A stretch of 64,000 bases of DNA, taken from Acidimicrobiaceae bacterium (lineage in GTDB: Bacteria > Actinomycetota > Acidimicrobiia > Acidimicrobiales > RAAP-2). The DNA is taken from assembly GCA_003162475.1 (NCBI GenBank), contig PMOI01000017.1, positions 150,084 through 214,083 on the forward strand. The letters run 5' to 3'. The position numbers and the translations under genes were made by a program. Positions 1-9,048 of this stretch are shown here, piece by piece (position 1 is the stretch's first letter; each line of letters starts with the position of its first letter). The notes under the pieces are model-generated. The model did not search any database and had not been told where the DNA came from. It was given only the letters and a program-made list of their open reading frames with translations.

Positions 1-323
1 TCGACGGCGTAGCACTGCACCGGGTCTTCGCGTCGCTCAAGTTTCAAGAGTTCCGCGCGCGTCGAGGGACACGTACCGCCCGACGGGAGGCGCGCGCCAA
101 AGACGTACGTCACTTCGACGAGTTCAGCGTCGCTGCAGACCGGACAGGTCTCACCGGTCTTGCGTCCAATGTTGCGCGCGGCGCGCAGAAGTTCGGGGTG
201 CGCGTCACAGATGTCCTCGTAACGGAGTTGACCCGCGGCGACCTTGGCGAGGAGCGCGTGACGAACGAGACCGAACTCGACGACGGCTCCGTCTGCCGTG
301 CTCGTGCGGAAGCGCTTATCCAT
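1..323 (-). CDS. DUF5318 family protein (C-terminus cut by window edge)
   Basis: Reading leftward from ATG at 321-323, the frame is open to the window edge, giving about 107 residues that begin MDKRFRTSTADGAVVEFGL. A CPVC pair near residues 60-63 and a later single Cys suggest a metal-binding or structural motif. The sequence matches what I know of DUF5318, a small actinobacterial family of unknown function. In Mycobacterium tuberculosis the DUF5318 gene (Rv0049) lies near the PadR gene Rv0047c and ino1 (Rv0046c). The same trio here supports the call. It is divergent from the PadR gene, with about 80 bp between the starts. The missing end prevents comparison with the family length. Function is unknown. 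Confidence 0.75.
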   Translation of the reverse strand, partial: MDKRFRTSTADGAVVEFGLVRHALLAKVAAGQLRYEDICDAHPELLRAARNIGRKTGETCPVCSDAELVEVTYVFGARLPSGGTCPSTRAELLKLERREDPVQCYAV

Positions 324-376
324 TACCGGCGACCTTACCTCCGGTGATATGACAGGAACAGCACGGACCGTCACGT

Positions 377-399
377 TCGATATATCGACCTGATATAAT
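377..399 (+). promoter_or_regulatory. PadR promoter with palindromic operator
   Basis: A perfect 12-bp palindrome TCGATATATCGA lies at 377-388, and a consensus -10 hexamer TATAAT at 394-399. The hexamer ends seven bases before the GTG start at 407, so transcription would begin at or next to the start codon (leaderless mRNA). GATAT recurs at 346-350, 379-383 and 392-396. The palindrome sits in the promoter spacer, where PadR-type autorepressors usually bind; autoregulation is an inference. Confidence 0.6.
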
Positions 400-406
400 C
401 AATCGC

Positions 407-1018
407 GTGTTAGACATCGCCATCCTAGGTCTGCTGATGGACCGTGACCACCACGGCTACGAGATCCGCAGTCGCCTCCGTGAACGACTCGGCCTTTGGG
501 CGAACGTCTCGTTCGGATCGATCTATCCGGCGCTCGCTCGTCTCGAGCGACACGGGTTCGTCGAAGCCGTCGCGCCAATCTCACCACGTCAGAGCCCGCT
601 CTCGACGGGGTCGCTCTCGGGTGAGCGTGCGTCACTTCGATCACTTCGGGCCACGACCGGGCTCGGTCGACGCGGACGCAAGGTGTATCGAATCACCGAT
701 CGCGGCCGCCAAGAGTTCGTTGTCTTGCTCGGCGACCCTTCAACGCTCGACGACGGCAAGAACTTCTCCTTGCGTATGGCCCTCGCCAAGTACCTCACCC
801 CCAATCGTCGCGTCAGCCTCTTAGAGCGTCGCCGCACCGACCTGGTGGAGCGTCTGGCCGAAGTGCGCGCCGGCTCGCACAACGAAGAACTTGACGACTA
901 CGCACGCGGCGTGATGGAACACGCCGCCCGGGGCGTCGAACTCGATCTCGCGTGGATTGACGACCTGTTGACCTCAGAACGAAGTAATCAGCAAACCTTC
1001 GCCAAAGACGCGAAGTAG
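407..1018 (+). CDS. PadR family transcriptional regulator
   Basis: Protein of 203 residues. The N-terminal winged helix (about residues 1-100) carries the PadR signature: LDIAILGLLMDRDHHGYEI, then GSIYPALARLERHGFVE. The C-terminal part is helical and probably mediates dimerisation. The wing, between about residues 55 and 92, is extended by roughly 30 Ser/Arg-rich residues before GRKVYRITDRG, which is unusual for the family and may alter DNA contacts. GTG at 407 is chosen because the PadR core starts at once and a TATAAT -10 lies seven bases upstream. It ends 12 bp before ino1, suggesting co-transcription. The M. tuberculosis neighbour of ino1 (Rv0047c) is the same type of regulator, so control of ino1 or of itself is plausible but not shown. 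Confidence 0.88.
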   Translation: MLDIAILGLLMDRDHHGYEIRSRLRERLGLWANVSFGSIYPALARLERHGFVEAVAPISPRQSPLSTGSLSGERASLRSLRATTGLGRRGRKVYRITDRGRQEFVVLLGDPSTLDDGKNFSLRMALAKYLTPNRRVSLLERRRTDLVERLAEVRAGSHNEELDDYARGVMEHAARGVELDLAWIDDLLTSERSNQQTFAKDAK

Positions 1019-1030
1019 GAAAGGAAAGCC

Positions 1031-2122
1031 ATGAACAAGATTCGTGTGGCGATCGCCGGCGTAGGAAACTGCGCCAGTTCACTCATCCAGGGCGTCACGT
1101 ACTACCGCGAAGCAAAGTCCGGCGACCACGTCCCCGGTCTCATGCACGTGGTGCTTGGCGGCTATCACGTCAGCGACCTCGAGTTCGTGGCGGCTTTTGA
1201 CGTCGACGCCTCCAAAGTCGGCAACGACCTCGGTAAGGCCATCGATGGCGGCCAGAACAACACCATCAAGTTCGCCGACGTCCCCTCGCTCGGCGTGACC
1301 GTGATGCGTGGACCGACCATGGACGGACTGAACAAGTACTACCGAGCCGCGATTGAAGAGTCGCCCCTCGAGGCCGTCGACGTGGCCCAGGCTCTGCGTG
1401 ACGCGAAGGCCGAAGTCCTCGTCTCGTACCTACCGGTCGGCTCAGAAGACGCTCAGCGCTACTACGCCCAGGCCGCGCTCGACGCGGGCGTCGCCTTCGT
1501 GAACGCCATCCCCGTCTTCATCGCCTCGGACCCCGTGTGGGCTAAGAAGTTCAGCGACGCGGGTCTGCCCATCATCGGTGACGACATCAAGAGCCAGGTC
1601 GGCGCCACGATCGTGCACCGGGTCCTCACCCGCCTCTTCGAAGACCGCGGTCTCACCCTCGACCACACCTATCAGCTCAACGTGGGCGGCAACATGGACT
1701 TCAAGAACATGCTCGATCGTGACCGCTTGGAGTCGAAGAAGGTCTCGAAGACCCAAGCCGTCACCTCACAGTTGGAACTGAACGACCTGGACCCCGACGA
1801 CGTGCACATTGGCCCGAGCGACTACGTGCCGTGGCTCAATGACCGCAAGTGGGCCTACATCCGCATGGAGGGTCGTAACTTCGGTGACGCCCCACTCAAC
1901 ATCGAACTGAAGCTCGAAGTTTGGGACTCCCCCAACTCGGCCGGCGTCATCATCGACGCCGTACGCTGCGCCAAGCTCGCGCTCGACCGCGGTATCGGTG
2001 GGCCACTGCTCGGGCCTTCGGCCTACTTCATGAAGTCGCCGCCCGTGCAGTTCCACGACGACGAGGCGCACGACATGATCGACGCCTTCGCCGCGGGCGC
2101 CGACAACCCCACCTGGCCCTAG
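1031..2122 (+). CDS. ino1: Inositol-3-phosphate synthase
   Basis: Protein of 363 residues, full length for the actinobacterial type. It converts glucose 6-phosphate to myo-inositol 3-phosphate using NAD, the first step towards phosphatidylinositol and mycothiol. The Rossmann nucleotide-binding loop is visible at the N-terminus ([12 protein letters not shown], about residues 7-18). The conserved catalytic region appears later ([15 protein letters not shown], then [11 protein letters not shown] and [10 protein letters not shown]). A strong purine-rich ribosome-binding site (AGGAAAGGAAAG) precedes ATG at 1031. It follows the PadR gene by 12 bp in the same orientation, so the two probably form an operon. 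Confidence 0.95.
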   Translation: MNKIRVAIAGVGNCASSLIQGVTYYREAKSGDHVPGLMHVVLGGYHVSDLEFVAAFDVDASKVGNDLGKAIDGGQNNTIKFADVPSLGVTVMRGPTMDGLNKYYRAAIEESPLEAVDVAQALRDAKAEVLVSYLPVGSEDAQRYYAQAALDAGVAFVNAIPVFIASDPVWAKKFSDAGLPIIGDDIKSQVGATIVHRVLTRLFEDRGLTLDHTYQLNVGGNMDFKNMLDRDRLESKKVSKTQAVTSQLELNDLDPDDVHIGPSDYVPWLNDRKWAYIRMEGRNFGDAPLNIELKLEVWDSPNSAGVIIDAVRCAKLALDRGIGGPLLGPSAYFMKSPPVQFHDDEAHDMIDAFAAGADNPTWP

Positions 2123-2187
2123 AAGCGTCGCCATTCGCCCACGACGTGGCTGATCACTGACGATCACACCGCGCCAAAGCGCGTGAC

Positions 2188-2760
2188 TCACTTGACGGCG
2201 CCGACCCACACCTCTTTGACGTTGATCGTGGCCGGCGTGGGGCCGGCGTAGAAACAGACACCGGGCAGGCTTCGTGCGAAGTAGATCCAGCTCGCGAGGG
2301 GTTGTCCAAAGCCCGACACGGTGAGCCCCGTCGCCGTCGCTTCACCGCAGGCGCGAGTGTTCATCGACGCGCTCGGGAGTGCGACGATCTCGAAGAGAGC
2401 TTCTACGTGCGCTTTCGCTGCGAGCACGACCCACCGTTCCTTCCAAAGGGCCGGATGAGAATCCTGCGCCGTGGTCTTTTTCCCAACCTTCGCTGAACGA
2501 AAGGCGACAATCTTGGGTCCGGTCAAGGGGAGGTGGCACGCGACACCTTTATTCGTAAAAAGGATGGGCACGAGGCGAGTACCCGCGGCGTACCCTGCGC
2601 CACCAACGTAGGTGGCCCCCAAGGTCACCTTCATGGTGGAGTACGAACACTCGGGCACCGTCGCAGCACTCGACGATCCGGCGACAAAAAGCGAAGAGAG
2701 TGAGGAGAGTGACGCGACGGCAATCACGACGGCGACGAAGGGGCGGAGGGTGAGATTCAT
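2188..2760 (-). CDS. Secreted DUF4232-like protein
   Basis: With ATG at 2758-2760 the protein has 190 residues: a signal peptide (MNLTLRPFVAVVIAVASL, ending near SSSAAT) and a DUF4232-like domain. Family features are an early Cys (PECSYSTM), the LFTNKGVACHLPLTGPKIV segment, and two more Cys near the C-terminus. The four cysteines could form two disulfides outside the membrane. A longer frame starts at 2808, but its extra residues do not look like a leader and place the signal peptide internally. It converges on ino1 with a 65-bp gap and stands alone. Function is unknown; DUF4232 proteins are common exported or lipoprotein-like actinobacterial proteins. Confidence 0.7.
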   Translation of the reverse strand: MNLTLRPFVAVVIAVASLSSLSSLFVAGSSSAATVPECSYSTMKVTLGATYVGGAGYAAGTRLVPILFTNKGVACHLPLTGPKIVAFRSAKVGKKTTAQDSHPALWKERWVVLAAKAHVEALFEIVALPSASMNTRACGEATATGLTVSGFGQPLASWIYFARSLPGVCFYAGPTPATINVKEVWVGAVK

Positions 2761-2815
2761 CCTCACATCATGGCGCGTCGCGACTCGCGCCTGCGGGTCG
2801 CCGCCCAATCACTGG

Positions 2816-4234
2816 TTATTGACTCGCCCACCAAGCCGTCAGGCGCTTCGCCGCGTCGTCAGCAGTGATCTCGCCCTCGTCGAGACGAATCTCCATCAGA
2901 AAATCGAGCGCTTGACCGACCGCGCGGCTCGGCCCAATACCCAAGAACGCCATCACCTCAACCCCGTCGAGGGCCGGACGAAGGCGACCGAGGTCTTCTT
3001 GCTCGCGTAAGACGGCAATGCGATCTTCGAGTTCGTCCATTCGCTCGGCGAGAACCGCCGCCTTTCGTGCGTTACGCGTCGTGCAGTCGCATCGCGTTAG
3101 CTCGTTGAGTTCTTCAAGCAGCGGACCCGCGTCGCGCACGTAGCGTCGAACGGCCTTGTCGCTCCACCCCAACTTGTAGGTGTGAAAGCGCAGGTGCAGC
3201 TCGACCAACATCGAGACGTCGTCGATCATCTCCGAGGAGTACTTCAACGCGGTCATGCGTTTACGCGTCATCTTCGCGCCCACCACGTCGTGGAATCGAA
3301 ACGTCACGCCCTCGTCGCTGATCGCGCGGGTGTTGGGTTTGCCGACGTCGTGAAAGAGTGCACCCAGGCGCAAGACCAGCGACGGCGAGGTCTTGTCAAC
3401 CACGGCCCAGGTGTGGCGAAGGACGTCCTTGTGCTGGTGCACGGGGTCCTGCTCGAGCTGCAGTTTGGGCAGTTCGGGAAGGAAGTATTCCGCCAGTCCC
3501 GTGCGCACGATGAAGTCAAGTCCAAGCGAGGGTTGCGCGGTGAGTAGGAGCAGGTCGAGCTCGCCGCGAACGCGTTCGGGCGACACCTTGGTAAGTTGCT
3601 CGGCCATCTTCGTCGCGGCCGCCTCCAACGCGGGATCGATGGTCATGTCAAAGCGCGCCGCGAAGCGCGCGGCGCGCAGCATCCGAAGGGGATCGTCGGC
3701 GAAGAGAATCTCGGGATCGATCGGCGTGCGCAACACGCGATCGTTGAGGTCACGAAATCCATGGTGAAAGTCGAACAGCGTCTGGACGTCGGGCGTTTCG
3801 GCGTTCAGTGCGATCACGTCGAGCGCGAGGGCGTTGATCGTGAAGTCACGCCGCCCGAGGTCGGCCTCGAGCGAGTCGCCCCACTCCACCGAAGGCTTAC
3901 GGGAGTGGTCGACGTAGGACTCGGAGCGAAACGTCGTGATCTCGACCTTGAGACCACCTTCTCGAAGGGTTCCCCCAATGGTCCCAAAAGCCCTTCCTTG
4001 CTGCCATAACGCGCTGCACACGGGCTTCATGAGTCGCTCGATGTCGTCGGGCCGAGCGTTCGTCGTGAAGTCGATCTCAAAGTCGTCGCGTCGAGTTTCA
4101 CCGAGCAACGCGTCTCGAACAGAACCACCGACGGCGTAGAGAGAGAAGCCCGCGTCGGCGAACGCTTCGCTGAGTGGACGCGACAACAACGCGAGTTCGG
4201 CGAGTCGATCGTGGGCGTTGGTAAAGGAAGTCAC
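2816..4234 (-). CDS. pcnA: CCA-adding tRNA nucleotidyltransferase
   Basis: Protein of 472 residues, a class II nucleotidyltransferase that adds or repairs the 3' CCA of tRNAs. The catalytic head shows LYAVGGSVRDALLG followed by RRDDFEIDFTTNARP, which holds the metal-binding acidic residues. The nucleotide-selecting arm and neck follow (RRDFTINALALD, then PLRMLRAARFAARF). A C-terminal HD domain is present (LGALFHDVGKPNTR), as in the M. tuberculosis homologue Rv3907c. The start is GTG 4232-4234, and a TAACCT hexamer (4244-4249) nine bases upstream could drive a near-leaderless transcript. The gene is divergent from the DUF6049 gene, the same arrangement as in mycobacteria except that the NUDIX gene between them is missing. 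Confidence 0.93.
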   Translation of the reverse strand: MTSFTNAHDRLAELALLSRPLSEAFADAGFSLYAVGGSVRDALLGETRRDDFEIDFTTNARPDDIERLMKPVCSALWQQGRAFGTIGGTLREGGLKVEITTFRSESYVDHSRKPSVEWGDSLEADLGRRDFTINALALDVIALNAETPDVQTLFDFHHGFRDLNDRVLRTPIDPEILFADDPLRMLRAARFAARFDMTIDPALEAAATKMAEQLTKVSPERVRGELDLLLLTAQPSLGLDFIVRTGLAEYFLPELPKLQLEQDPVHQHKDVLRHTWAVVDKTSPSLVLRLGALFHDVGKPNTRAISDEGVTFRFHDVVGAKMTRKRMTALKYSSEMIDDVSMLVELHLRFHTYKLGWSDKAVRRYVRDAGPLLEELNELTRCDCTTRNARKAAVLAERMDELEDRIAVLREQEDLGRLRPALDGVEVMAFLGIGPSRAVGQALDFLMEIRLDEGEITADDAAKRLTAWWASQ

Positions 4235-4243
4235 TGCGAATGA

Positions 4244-4285
4244 AGGTTACGGGCTCCCGAAGCGCAGGCCTTACGCAGGTAGCCT
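4244..4285. promoter_or_regulatory. Divergent promoter region between pcnA and the DUF6049 gene
   Basis: The 59 bp between the two chosen starts contain two candidate -10 hexamers facing opposite ways: TAACCT on the minus strand at 4244-4249, nine bases before the pcnA GTG, and TAGCCT on the plus strand at 4280-4285, eight bases before ATG 4294. No clear -35 was seen for either. Confidence 0.4.
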
Positions 4286-4293
4286 GTAACTGC

Positions 4294-6252
4294 ATGTCCC
4301 ACCGATTTACGACCTGGTGGCGGGCGCTCAGCGTCGTACTCCTCAGCCTCGCAACGGTGACGTGGCCCTCGGCCTCGTGGGCTGACACGACGCCAGGCTT
4401 CACCGTCGTGCACCAGAACGCACTGGCAACCTTGTCCCCGCACGGCATCTTGCACTTCGCCACCACGGTGCGCCTTTCACCAGCGAAAACCAACGCGAGC
4501 GCGAACGTGGCGCTCTTCCCGGCGCTCACCACGACCTCGGCGTTGAGCGCCATCGTCTCGGGCGTGGGCGCGACGACGCCGGCGATCTCGTCAACGGGGA
4601 CCTTCGCGATGAACTGTCTACAACACGGCGAAGCCACCTTCAGCGTCTCGGTCTACACGAGAAAACTAAAGACACCCCTGCGTTCGTGCCACGGCGTCGC
4701 GGCGCGACTCCACCTCACCTGCGCCGCTAAGGGATGTGCCGGGGTCTACCCCCTTCGTTACCGTCTCGAGGTCAATGGCGTGACGCTCACGAAGTGGTCG
4801 CTCTTGGCGATAAAGACGACGCCCGTCACCAAGCCCCTCCAGGTCGCGCTGGTAGAGACGCTGAACCGGAACTCCCTGCAGCACCCAAAACGATCGATCA
4901 GTGTCCTGAACACCATTGGCCACTTTGCCTCGTCACCACTCACGCTGAGCGCTGACTACGAAACGCTGACCGCCATCGACTTCAATCAAAGTACGGGCAC
5001 GCAGTGGCGTGACGCTCTCAACAAGGCGCTTGCGAGCCCCCTGCATCGTGCCGTCGACGCGCCGCCGGGCTCCATTGACTTCGCCGGCCTCTCGGAGAAC
5101 GGTCTCACGACCCAGATCCCCCAGCAGCTCGCGCTCTCTCAGCGCGTCCTCAAATCACTGACCGGCGTCTACGTGGACCAACCGGTACTGCTGAGTGGCG
5201 TGCAGACACCCACCAGTCTGCTCGCGCTCGCCGGTGGCGGGGTCAGCGACGTGGTCCTGCCCGAAGATGAACTCACCCAAGCTCCGTCCAGCACGCTCAC
5301 GTGGGGGGCGCCCTTTCACGTCGCCGGCGCGGGTTCCTTGACCGCGCTGAGTATCGACGGTCCCCTGTCGGCGCTCGTGAGTGACGCGTCCATCGAACCG
5401 GGACGTCGCGCCGCACTCACGTTGGCGTGGCTCGCCTACTTACACTTCGAGTACCCCAACGCGCGCTCGGATCGCACGGTCGTCATCGATCAGACCATCG
5501 GCTCCGCGTCGTCGACCTTCATGAGCGATCTATTGAGTGGTCTCGGGAACGACCCCTACGGCCAACTCGCCTCACTCACGCCGTCGTTCAACTCGGCGCT
5601 CATTGGCACGAACGGCGCACCCGCGATACGCACGCTGAGTCATACGACGAGTTCGTCCACGTGGTCCGCGCACAACGTCTCGTCGCTGCTGACGCTGATC
5701 GGCGCTGCCAACTCGTACGCCCAGAGCATCACGTCGGGTTCGGAGGCGCTCGCCCTTCGCGTCGGGGTCGCGCGAACGGAGATCCTCGGCAACGCGAATC
5801 AACGCCAGAGCGCCATCAACGCCGCGAACAATCAACTGAACGCGCAGCTCGGCCAGTTTTCGATTGACGCGAGCGCCATCACGCTCGCGGGCCAGGGCAC
5901 CTCGCTGCCCATCACCGTCATCTCGCGCGCGCCCTACACCGTCGACGCCGTCGTGCATCTCGTGACGGACCGCGTCTCGTTTCCCAAGGGCAACGCCGCC
6001 GCCGTCACCATGAGCTCGCCCACTGAGTCCATTCGCGTGCCCACCGCGAACCCCCAGGGCAGCTCGATGACTCTCCAGGTGGTGCTCACGACGCCGAATG
6101 GTCAAGTCGTGCTGGCGCTCAGTGCCATCCAGGTTCGAATCGCCGGGACGTCCGTCGTTGGCTACGTGCTCACGTTCGCGTCGTTGTTCGTACTGGCGCT
6201 GTGGTGGTGGCGCACGAACCGTCGACGCACCAAGGGCCGTCACGCCCGATGA
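4294..6252 (+). CDS. DUF6049-like secreted, membrane-anchored protein
   Basis: Protein of 652 residues from ATG 4294. A signal peptide (about residues 1-30, ending near SASWAD) leads to a long extracytoplasmic part and one C-terminal membrane segment (VVGYVLTFASLFVLALWWW) with a basic tail RTNRRRTKGRHAR. This topology and the position between pcnA and murJ match M. tuberculosis Rv3909 (DUF6049). Function is unknown; the neighbourhood suggests a cell-envelope role. A start 54 bases earlier (4240) would leave no room for the divergent promoters and adds residues ahead of the signal peptide, so 4294 is preferred. It overlaps murJ by four bases (ATGA), so the two are probably translationally coupled. 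Confidence 0.75.
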   Translation: MSHRFTTWWRALSVVLLSLATVTWPSASWADTTPGFTVVHQNALATLSPHGILHFATTVRLSPAKTNASANVALFPALTTTSALSAIVSGVGATTPAISSTGTFAMNCLQHGEATFSVSVYTRKLKTPLRSCHGVAARLHLTCAAKGCAGVYPLRYRLEVNGVTLTKWSLLAIKTTPVTKPLQVALVETLNRNSLQHPKRSISVLNTIGHFASSPLTLSADYETLTAIDFNQSTGTQWRDALNKALASPLHRAVDAPPGSIDFAGLSENGLTTQIPQQLALSQRVLKSLTGVYVDQPVLLSGVQTPTSLLALAGGGVSDVVLPEDELTQAPSSTLTWGAPFHVAGAGSLTALSIDGPLSALVSDASIEPGRRAALTLAWLAYLHFEYPNARSDRTVVIDQTIGSASSTFMSDLLSGLGNDPYGQLASLTPSFNSALIGTNGAPAIRTLSHTTSSSTWSAHNVSSLLTLIGAANSYAQSITSGSEALALRVGVARTEILGNANQRQSAINAANNQLNAQLGQFSIDASAITLAGQGTSLPITVISRAPYTVDAVVHLVTDRVSFPKGNAAAVTMSSPTESIRVPTANPQGSSMTLQVVLTTPNGQVVLALSAIQVRIAGTSVVGYVLTFASLFVLALWWWRTNRRRTKGRHAR

Positions 6253-7856
6253 GCGTCGAAGCCTCGCACTCTTCGCGCGTCGCCTCCATGGCCAGTGGCA
6301 CCCTGGTCTCACGGATCACCGGTTTCTTTCGCGTCCTCGTGCTGGTGTGGGTGCTCGGCTTCACGCCTATCTCGGACGCCTTCAACCTTGCCAACACGGT
6401 GCCCAACATGCTCTTCGATATCGTGCTCGGCGGCATCGCGACGGCCACGTTCATCCCCGTCTTCGTGGAGCGTCTCGCCCTCGACGGTGAGCGACGCGCG
6501 TGGCGATCGATCTCGAGCGTCATCACGGGGTCGGTACTGGTACTCGTCGTGGCGTCCGTCGCCTCGTGGTTCTGTGCGCCGTGGATCATCGACGGCTTCA
6601 CCGCGCTGCAACACACGTCGTCGGTGCGCTCGGCGGCCGTCTTGGTTCAAGAGCGCGCCGTGGCGACCGAGCTACTTCGTTGGTTCGTGCCCCAGATATT
6701 CTTCTACGGCGTCATCGGCATCGCGACGTCCCTGCTCAACATTCGCAAACGCTTTGGCGTGGCGACCTGGGTGCCGGTCGCGAACAACGTGGTCTGCATC
6801 GGCGTGCTGATCTGGTTCCACCTCGTCGACCCGACGCCGGTCCTCTCGGCACTGAGTGGGTCGCGCGACCTGCTCTGGCTGGGACTTGGCACAACACTCG
6901 GCGTGGCGGTCCAGTTTCTCTGTCTTCTGCCCTCGCTCGCTCGCAGCAACCTCTGGCGGCTCAGCCTCCGCCTTGATCTGAAGGATCCCGCCGTGAAGGC
7001 CGTCGGACGCCTGGGCAGCTGGACGTTGCTCGTCGTTCTCGCCAATCAGATCTCGCTGTACGTGGTGTTGGCCTACGCCTTTGGCCTCGGCACGAACACC
7101 CACGCGGTCAGTGCCTACACCTACGGCTGGTCGTTGATGCAGATGCCCTACGCCGTCGTCGTGGTGTCAGTGCTCGGCGCTCTCACGCCCCAACTCGCCG
7201 GCTTCGCGACCGCTCGAGACTTCGAGGGACTGAGTGAGCGACTGCGCTTTGGCCTACGCCAGTCGCTCGTCATCATCCTCCCGTGCACGTTGGTACTCGT
7301 CATCCTCGCCCAACCCATCGTGGCGATCCTGTTCAACCACGTGAACGCCGCGCACCGGATCCCGGCGGGCACCGTGCTGGCGGTACTCGCCGCGGGGCTC
7401 CCGGGATTCACGATCTTCCAACTCGGCGTGCGCGGTCTCCAAGCGATGCAGCGCGCGCGCGAGGTCTTCGTGCTCTACGCCTTTGAGAACGCGCTCACGA
7501 TCGTGCTCTGTGTCCTCCTCGGACGACACTCGCTCGCCGGCCTCACCGCCAGCGTCTCTCTGGGCTACAGCGTCGCTGCCGTCGCGGCGCTCGGGGTGCT
7601 GGCCCGCCATCAGGTCAACATCATCTCGGGCGTGTGGAGCGTGCACGTGCGGCGTAGCCTCTGGTCTTCGCTGTTCGCCACCGCGATCATGGCGGTCGTC
7701 TACGCGCTGCCGTCGTGGTCGAGAGGCCTCGGGCTGGTGACGCGCTTTGGCGGCGCCGTACTCGCCGGCGCGCTCGTCTACTTACTCGTCGTCGCCTTCT
7801 TACGTCGCCGTCTTCGACGAGGCTTCACAAAACGTGTAAGTCTTGATCAGTTCTAG
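6249..7856 (+). CDS. murJ: Lipid II flippase MurJ
   Basis: Protein of 535 residues with about 14 predicted membrane segments. It is a MATE/MOP-superfamily transporter that moves lipid II across the cytoplasmic membrane for peptidoglycan synthesis. The N-terminal family signature is visible (ASGTLVSRITGFFRVLVLVWVLGF, then DAFNLANTVPNMLFDIVLGG), with Arg residues in the first helices expected to face the central cavity. The long C-terminal pseudokinase region of mycobacterial MviN (Rv3910) is absent; the protein ends in a short basic tail. ATG 6249 overlaps the preceding stop. It lies upstream of a CwlM-like gene, and in mycobacteria CwlM links PknB signalling to MurJ and MurA. Confidence 0.92.
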   Translation: MSVEASHSSRVASMASGTLVSRITGFFRVLVLVWVLGFTPISDAFNLANTVPNMLFDIVLGGIATATFIPVFVERLALDGERRAWRSISSVITGSVLVLVVASVASWFCAPWIIDGFTALQHTSSVRSAAVLVQERAVATELLRWFVPQIFFYGVIGIATSLLNIRKRFGVATWVPVANNVVCIGVLIWFHLVDPTPVLSALSGSRDLLWLGLGTTLGVAVQFLCLLPSLARSNLWRLSLRLDLKDPAVKAVGRLGSWTLLVVLANQISLYVVLAYAFGLGTNTHAVSAYTYGWSLMQMPYAVVVVSVLGALTPQLAGFATARDFEGLSERLRFGLRQSLVIILPCTLVLVILAQPIVAILFNHVNAAHRIPAGTVLAVLAAGLPGFTIFQLGVRGLQAMQRAREVFVLYAFENALTIVLCVLLGRHSLAGLTASVSLGYSVAAVAALGVLARHQVNIISGVWSVHVRRSLWSSLFATAIMAVVYALPSWSRGLGLVTRFGGAVLAGALVYLLVVAFLRRRLRRGFTKRVSLDQF

Positions 7857-7864
7857 GGGGAAGC

Positions 7865-8704
7865 ATGGCTCGGATTCGTGTGGTCACCGACAGTGCGAGT
7901 GACCTGCCCGAAGCGTTCGCGCGTCGTCTGGATATCGACGTCGTCTCACTCACGATTCGCTTCGGCGACGAGGAGTTCACCGACCGCGTCGACTTGACAC
8001 CCGAACTCTTTTGGGCCAAGTGCAAGGAATCCAAGACCCTGCCGGAAACGGCTGCGCCGTCGCCCGGTGCCTTCCAAGCGGCGTACGAGCGCGCGAAGAG
8101 CGACGGCTGCGACGGCGTGGTCGTGCTCACGCTCTCTTCGCTCCTCTCGGCCACGCACCAGTCGGCGACGATCGCGGCCGAGGCCGTGGCCGGACTGATC
8201 GACGTTCGCGTGCTCGACACGTTGAACGTCTCCATGGGCCAGGGTCTCGTCGTCATCGACGTCGCCGAACTCGCGGCGACCGGCGCCAGTCTCGAAGAAC
8301 TCGTGGCGCACGCCAAAAAGATCATGCCCAAGGCCGGCGTCGTCGCCGCCCTCGACACGCTCGAGCACCTCATCAAGGGCGGCAGAGTCGGCGGCGCGAA
8401 GGCCCTCCTCGGACAGGTGCTCTCGATTAAACCCCTCGTCGAGCTGAAGGACGGCATCGTCGCCGAGGCGGGCCGTCAACGCACGCGTGCCAAGGCCCTC
8501 AACGCGGTCGCCAACGTCGCGCGCTCACACGCACCGCTTTGCCGCCTCGCGCTGATTCAAGGCGCTTGTACTGACGTCGCGGCGCTCGAAGCACTCATTG
8601 GCGACATCGCTAGCGAGTTCCCGTTGATCATCGCGGACATCGGCCCAGTGGTGGGCGCGCACGGGGGGCCTGGCATCATCGGCCTCACCTGGATCGAAGC
8701 GTGA
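7865..8704 (+). CDS. DegV family fatty-acid-binding protein
   Basis: Protein of 279 residues, the normal DegV length. The family start is clear (RIRVVTDSASDLPEAFARRLDIDVVSL), followed by FGDEEFTDRVDL and the ligand-loop segment TAAPSPGAFQAAYERA. The C-terminal half contains the typical VAALDTLEHLIKGGRVGGAKALLG. DegV proteins bind fatty acids and in Firmicutes (FakB) present them to a kinase for phosphorylation; no FakA-like kinase is in this window. A strong GGGGGAAG ribosome-binding site lies just before ATG 7865, and the gap after murJ is eight bases. In mycobacteria sigM occupies the murJ-trxB interval instead. Confidence 0.88.
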   Translation: MARIRVVTDSASDLPEAFARRLDIDVVSLTIRFGDEEFTDRVDLTPELFWAKCKESKTLPETAAPSPGAFQAAYERAKSDGCDGVVVLTLSSLLSATHQSATIAAEAVAGLIDVRVLDTLNVSMGQGLVVIDVAELAATGASLEELVAHAKKIMPKAGVVAALDTLEHLIKGGRVGGAKALLGQVLSIKPLVELKDGIVAEAGRQRTRAKALNAVANVARSHAPLCRLALIQGACTDVAALEALIGDIASEFPLIIADIGPVVGAHGGPGIIGLTWIEA

Positions 8705-8718
8705 CGAGCGCGCTCCAC

Positions 8719-8724
8719 TAGGTT
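8719..8724 (+). promoter_or_regulatory. Candidate leaderless -10 (TAGGTT)
   Basis: TAGGTT lies six bases upstream of the GTG at 8731, with no Shine-Dalgarno sequence between, the spacing expected for a leaderless actinobacterial transcript. It would let the small membrane protein and trxB-trxA be transcribed separately from murJ-degV. Confidence 0.45.
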
Positions 8725-8730
8725 CATGGT

Positions 8731-9048
8731 GTGACTGAAGCCAGCGAACCGCGAGAGCCCGATCTCGTTGACCGACTGCTGGCGGCCTTCGACCACTTGC
8801 TCGACGTCGTGCACGACAAGGTGCTGCGTCCAATTATCATGGCTGCGCGCGCCTTGGCCTACGGCTTCATTATCGTGCTGGTCGCGTTAGTGTTCGTGGC
8901 CGCCTTAATCATCGGATTCATTCGGCTCCTCAACATCTACGCATTTCACGGCCACGAGTGGATCACGTACGCCTCCGTGGGCGCGGCCTCACTCATTCTC
9001 GGGCTCGTCATTTGGCGACGACGACGCCCTCTCAAACTAAGGAAGTAA
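8731..9048 (+). CDS. Small two-TM membrane protein upstream of trxB
   Basis: Protein of 105 residues. An acidic N-terminus ([16 protein letters not shown]) and an amphipathic stretch precede two membrane helices, about residues 45-70 ([20 protein letters not shown]) and 80-95 ([15 protein letters not shown]), with a strongly basic C-terminus [10 protein letters not shown] on the probable cytoplasmic side. I do not recognise a named family. The stop codon shares a base with the trxB start (TAATG), so translation with thioredoxin reductase is probably coupled. It occupies the position where mycobacteria have sigM and its partner, but shows no similarity to an anti-sigma factor. A role near the membrane in redox or envelope function is only a guess from context. 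Confidence 0.7.
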   Translation: MTEASEPREPDLVDRLLAAFDHLLDVVHDKVLRPIIMAARALAYGFIIVLVALVFVAALIIGFIRLLNIYAFHGHEWITYASVGAASLILGLVIWRRRRPLKLRK

